In this document: positions 60,305 to 64,000 of the stretch, piece after piece
Numbering within the stretch: position 1 is the first letter of the stretch
How the letters are laid out: every line of letters begins with the position of its first letter
Notes under the pieces: generated by a model
The model's input: the letters and a program-made list of their open reading frames with translations, nothing else
Database searches by the model: none
Told to the model about the DNA's origin: nothing
Source of the DNA: Branchiostoma floridae
Taxonomy: Eukaryota > Chordata > Leptocardii > Amphioxiformes > Branchiostomatidae
DNA: 64,000 bases
Direction of reading: 5' to 3'
Assembly: GCF_000003815.2 (NCBI RefSeq)
Contig: NC_049990.1
Coordinates: forward strand, 5,864,635 to 5,928,634
Position numbers and translations under genes: made by a program

Positions 60305-62649
60305 TCAGCCTTATTTGGAAGCAACCCATATATGGTAGGATTGGATAGACAAGAAAACAAGCTACAATTTGGTACGTGAAACTTTCTTGTACCGCAATTT
60401 TAAGGTGGTTTACCTCCAGTTTGCAAATTTAGATGGCATTTTTCACCATTGATGTCTTATTTTTTCAAAAAGTTGCATCCATGTGTGTAACAAGCGGTTT
60501 CTAAGCTTTAAAATGATGTATAACATGTGTAGGTTTGTTGTGAGTTAGCGATGTGAATGTTCAACATGTGCTACTCGCTCCGTGTGGTGTGCCGAGTCCG
60601 GGCCGTGAGTTACGGCCGTAGGACCCTGCATATAAATTTAGTTAGGCGGGTCCATAATTATCAAAATATTCTCGTTTCCATGTAAATAATTAGCGTATTG
60701 ATATTCATTAATTGTATACAGATAGCCTTTATAAGTGTAGATACATTGTATGTTCGGACACGTTTGTTTCAGGTTTGAGACGCAAAACTTTTGTTTTCTT
60801 TGTCACCAACTTCATGAAAGGAAACATCATTTGTAAATGTGTCCAACGTGAGCATATTTACGTTGAGATGATCACTGAAGTTCAATTTTTACCTTGTAAG
60901 ATCCAAAAAATCAATAACATAGCAAGTTGTGTTTGTTGTTGAATGTGATATCAAGGGCATAGAGGTTTTTGCTGATATTTCCAATGTTAAAAGTTTTCAG
61001 ATTTGCAAGATGCTGCATTGGGAATAGCACCTGGAACATCATAGAAGAAATTGAGATGGCACAGAGGGAGAATTACAATGTACAGTAGAAGCCGCTTATT
61101 AGGGAAGGCCATTTGCCAGCTGAATTTTCCCGACTAACCGGCGTTCCCGATTAAAAGATGTTGCTCGAAATGACCCGAGTGGGGATGGGGGAGGGGGGCA
61201 TCGGTAAACGCATCGCACGCATTGACACAAAGAATACAAACACTATCATTTCTACCACAAATAATCATGTCCATAATTTAATTAAACTCTATAAATATAC
61301 TTATTAGCCACTTTCGTTGGCAAATTTATCTTTTATCGGTGATATTGTTATGACATTTTAGTGTCGAAGAACGAATCTCGTCTATAGTATCGGCTTGAAG
61401 AAAACAAAGAAATTGACACTGCTAAAACACGTTAAGCTACCGAAAAAAAACGAGGTACATATGCAAACTTATTCTAAATTTGCCAAATCAACAATTCAAA
61501 GCTGTGCAGCTTAGAAGAGGAGCTACCAAGTCTTTTCAAACATATGTTGTAATGTCAAAGAATTATCAATTGTTCAATAAACTTGAATAAACCAGTTACA
61601 AAGTCAGGTGGTCATGGTTCATAGGTAATATTTTTATATACTTTTGGTCATTAGATGTCGTAAAAGTAGTATTTCCTGGTGAAATGTGATAGTTTTGATG
61701 GCAAATTTAGAATTAGCATGTGCCAAAACCCTTTAGTAGTAAGGTATGCTGATATTCAATGCTTATGGTCAGACTGTGAAAGGGAATAACTCAAGAAGGG
61801 GTTGACGGATCATCATGATTATTGGTATGTAGATAGATTAAGTGATGCTTCATGTAATTAAATATTAATTATGCAAATCAGAAGCTAATTTGCATAATTG
61901 ATGTGGAAATTATCTAAACTATTTCTATTCTGTTATATTAAACATGTGATACTTGTCACTGAGATAGAGAAGAATGTTGATAGGTAATTTTTTATGTGGA
62001 CTTATATAAGTGACAGGTGCCGATGACCTTTGACCTTTTGAGATATGTTACAAATTAGTATTTTTGATTACACATAATCTCGTAACCATGTCTCTAGAAT
62101 GTCTGCAATAAACTGTGTTAAGAGAATCTACTACACATTTCCAATATCTGAAATATCTTAGTTATAGGATGAACAGTTTATTGATTATCGCTCTTCAAAA
62201 AGGGGTCATCTGGAAATGATTGGCCACTTTTCCAGCTGTGCATGTGCCATGCTGAAAAAACTTAATTTTCAGCAAGTTGACCTCACCTGTAGTGAAAGAA
62301 AAAGGCAAATAAACATCTTATCTTTACTTGATTGCTACAAAATACTACTTGGACTGTGCAGAAAAGAACTTTTGAGTGGCACAATGTTTTTACTTTCTTA
62401 ATTATTGCTAATTAGAAATGCGATTTTCACACCTGGCGCCACACCTGCGGACACCGCCCAGCAACTTTAAAGGGCCATATCTCTGGAACGGAAGGTCCGA
62501 TTTTTGTTCTGTAACTTTTATTTTTCATAAATCAACACCCTCTATTAGGGAACACAAATGTTCTGATTCCCCTGGGTACAAAACAATTTCGACTGGAAAC
62601 CCTATGACATTAGTAGGATTTCCAGTGCGAAAATGGAAATTGCCACGAT
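60305..62649. other. Non-coding stretch; possible pogo-like terminus near 61083
   Basis: TACAGTAGAAGCCGCTTATT followed by AGGGAAGG...CCGACTAACCGG resembles the start of pogo/Tigger-type elements (CAGTA....CGCTTAT..GG), but the other end was not found. Nothing else is recognised. Confidence 0.3.
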
Positions 62650-62870
62650 TTTTCATTGATCGCCCTGTATTATCGAAAAAGAACTGGACCTTCTAACTTA
62701 CCAGATTTGTAGTATGTACTATGGAGACCGTGACAATGTAAAAATGTTAAAGCAGGGGTATACGATTGCTGAGATATCATTTTCTGAAAAGTGCGCTATG
62801 ATGCAGAGAAGTGACTTCCGGGTTCAGGGGTCACTACACAAATACCTCTGACGTCAGCCTGATTTGCAGA
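62650..62870 (+). repeat. Dispersed repeat, copy 2 (60/62 kb pair)
   Basis: See 60078-60304; same orientation, about 2.6 kb apart. Confidence 0.7.
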
Positions 62871-64000
62871 GCTACGGTCCGGGATCGAGTCCAGGGGAGG
62901 GTGATTTTAAATTGTTCTTGTTTCCTTTTTACATCCATTTAATATAAACAATAGTTTCAGCACATTCCAATAACTAGAAAAAAAACCGTGTACACACGCA
63001 AACCTTGGCAAAATGCCAGCTTTTTTAAAGCACTTGTTTTTACTATGTTTTGATCTTACAAGGTTTTTGGACTCTGTTCTTGGTTAGATGTTATATGGGT
63101 CCTAGTTTCCATCCCTAGTTCAGATAATTGAAATAATTATTAGTTGATAAAATCTGTAACAAGTTAGAGTTCAGTATCATTCAAATTATATTCAAACTAC
63201 AGATCAATATCACATGATACTTCATCTAATCCCCACCTGCGGCTTGACACATATCTGTTGCGAAACACTTCTCCCTTACATTACAAGCATCATTAGTGCC
63301 TAATTAGTGCCACTACTGCTAATTAATAGCTGCCTCCTCTTGGGACCACTTAGGTTCAAATTGCCTAATGTCTTGCCTTGCCCCATGGTGTATCAATTCA
63401 ATATTCAAACTTCCAGGGAAAACTTTCAACTGTTAAAAAATTGATAAGAACTTGAAGAGATAACTGGCATCTTATTACTTCCGAAGTTCCGAAACAGATG
63501 GCTAGTTAAAAGTAAAACGTAGAATCACAAAGTAGTGGAAGGTTTCAAATTACCCAACACAAGTCAGCTGTATATGACTTTGTGCAGTTTCTGACTTTTC
63601 AACAATAGCTTTCACTTGGCTACAGCAAAGTATCAGCAAAACAAACTTTGTCTTGAAAAAGAGTTAACACAAAACTATCATAACACAAATTCAAAGCTTT
63701 CAAATTGGATACCAATTCTCCCACATCAGTCTAAAACCAGCAATTGGGGCATTTTGGTTCTACAAAGCCATGTTGTAAGCTGGAAAGCAATGCAGGCATG
63801 AGAATTGTAGAGGGATTCCACCCCCTGTAAATTTCTAAATCTATAAACCCTCAGAAACACTATATTTTGGGCTAAATTTAGTGAAATAAAGCCAACATTT
63901 TGAAGAAAAGCACACTACTACCGTTAGTATGCTGATTCTCCTCTCCCAAAAAGGGACCAGGAAAGGAAAGTGATCTCGATCCAGTTTAAGCTCACTGAAG
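62871..64000. other. Non-coding stretch, nothing recognised
   Basis: No supported gene or repeat to the window end. Confidence 0.4.

Noticed and set aside
61083-61200. Pogo/Tigger transposon end
   Set aside because: Only one terminus resembles the family and no partner terminus or transposase was found, so it is noted but not called.

Overview
The window looks like a piece of an invertebrate chordate genome, most likely amphioxus (Branchiostoma). The evidence is a spliced, chordate-like heparan sulfate 6-O-sulfotransferase (HS6ST), AT-rich non-coding DNA dense in short palindromic transposons and tandem duplications, decayed LINE 3' ends and four assembly gaps. The species call is an inference from style and gene content. 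Nothing bacterial, viral or CRISPR-like was seen.

Only one gene family is clearly recognisable. Two minus-strand coding exons of HS6ST, a Golgi type II membrane sulfotransferase of heparan sulfate synthesis, lie at 17878-18395 (N-terminal exon: start codon, membrane anchor, 5'-phosphosulfate loop) and 23722-24331 (C-terminal exon to stop). Their splice phases fit exactly and would give a protein of about 375 residues. However, for a minus-strand gene they are in the wrong order: the C-terminal exon lies upstream of the N-terminal exon. Either this is a head-to-tail pair of HS6ST genes whose partner exons lie outside the window, or the assembly (or chromosome) is rearranged here. This is the main result.

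Layout: 1-17.8 kb is non-coding, with trinucleotide repeats, a long palindrome (6.7 kb), tandem repeats (7.3 and 11.5 kb), a LINE 3' end (13.8 kb) and a Harbinger-like MITE (14.8 kb). 17.9-24.4 kb holds the HS6ST exons around an AT-rich 5.3 kb spacer. 24.5-31 kb has tandem duplications, a LINE tail with a CCHC motif, and two copies of a TA-flanked MITE, one of them sitting inside a tandem unit whose sister unit preserves the empty site. 31-45 kb is mostly anonymous, with a 59-bp minisatellite (36.4 kb), another TA-flanked MITE (37.8 kb) and a ~218-bp tandem (39.4 kb). 45-47.5 kb is a mosaic of local duplications with two relics of the same LINE reverse transcriptase, interrupted by gaps. 47.5-64 kb carries a GC-rich island (49.0-49.3 kb), more MITEs and LINE 3' ends, and several dispersed repeat pairs.

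Most long open frames elsewhere lack splice signals, recognisable domains or codon continuity. They look like chance frames, repeat translations or frames through runs of N.
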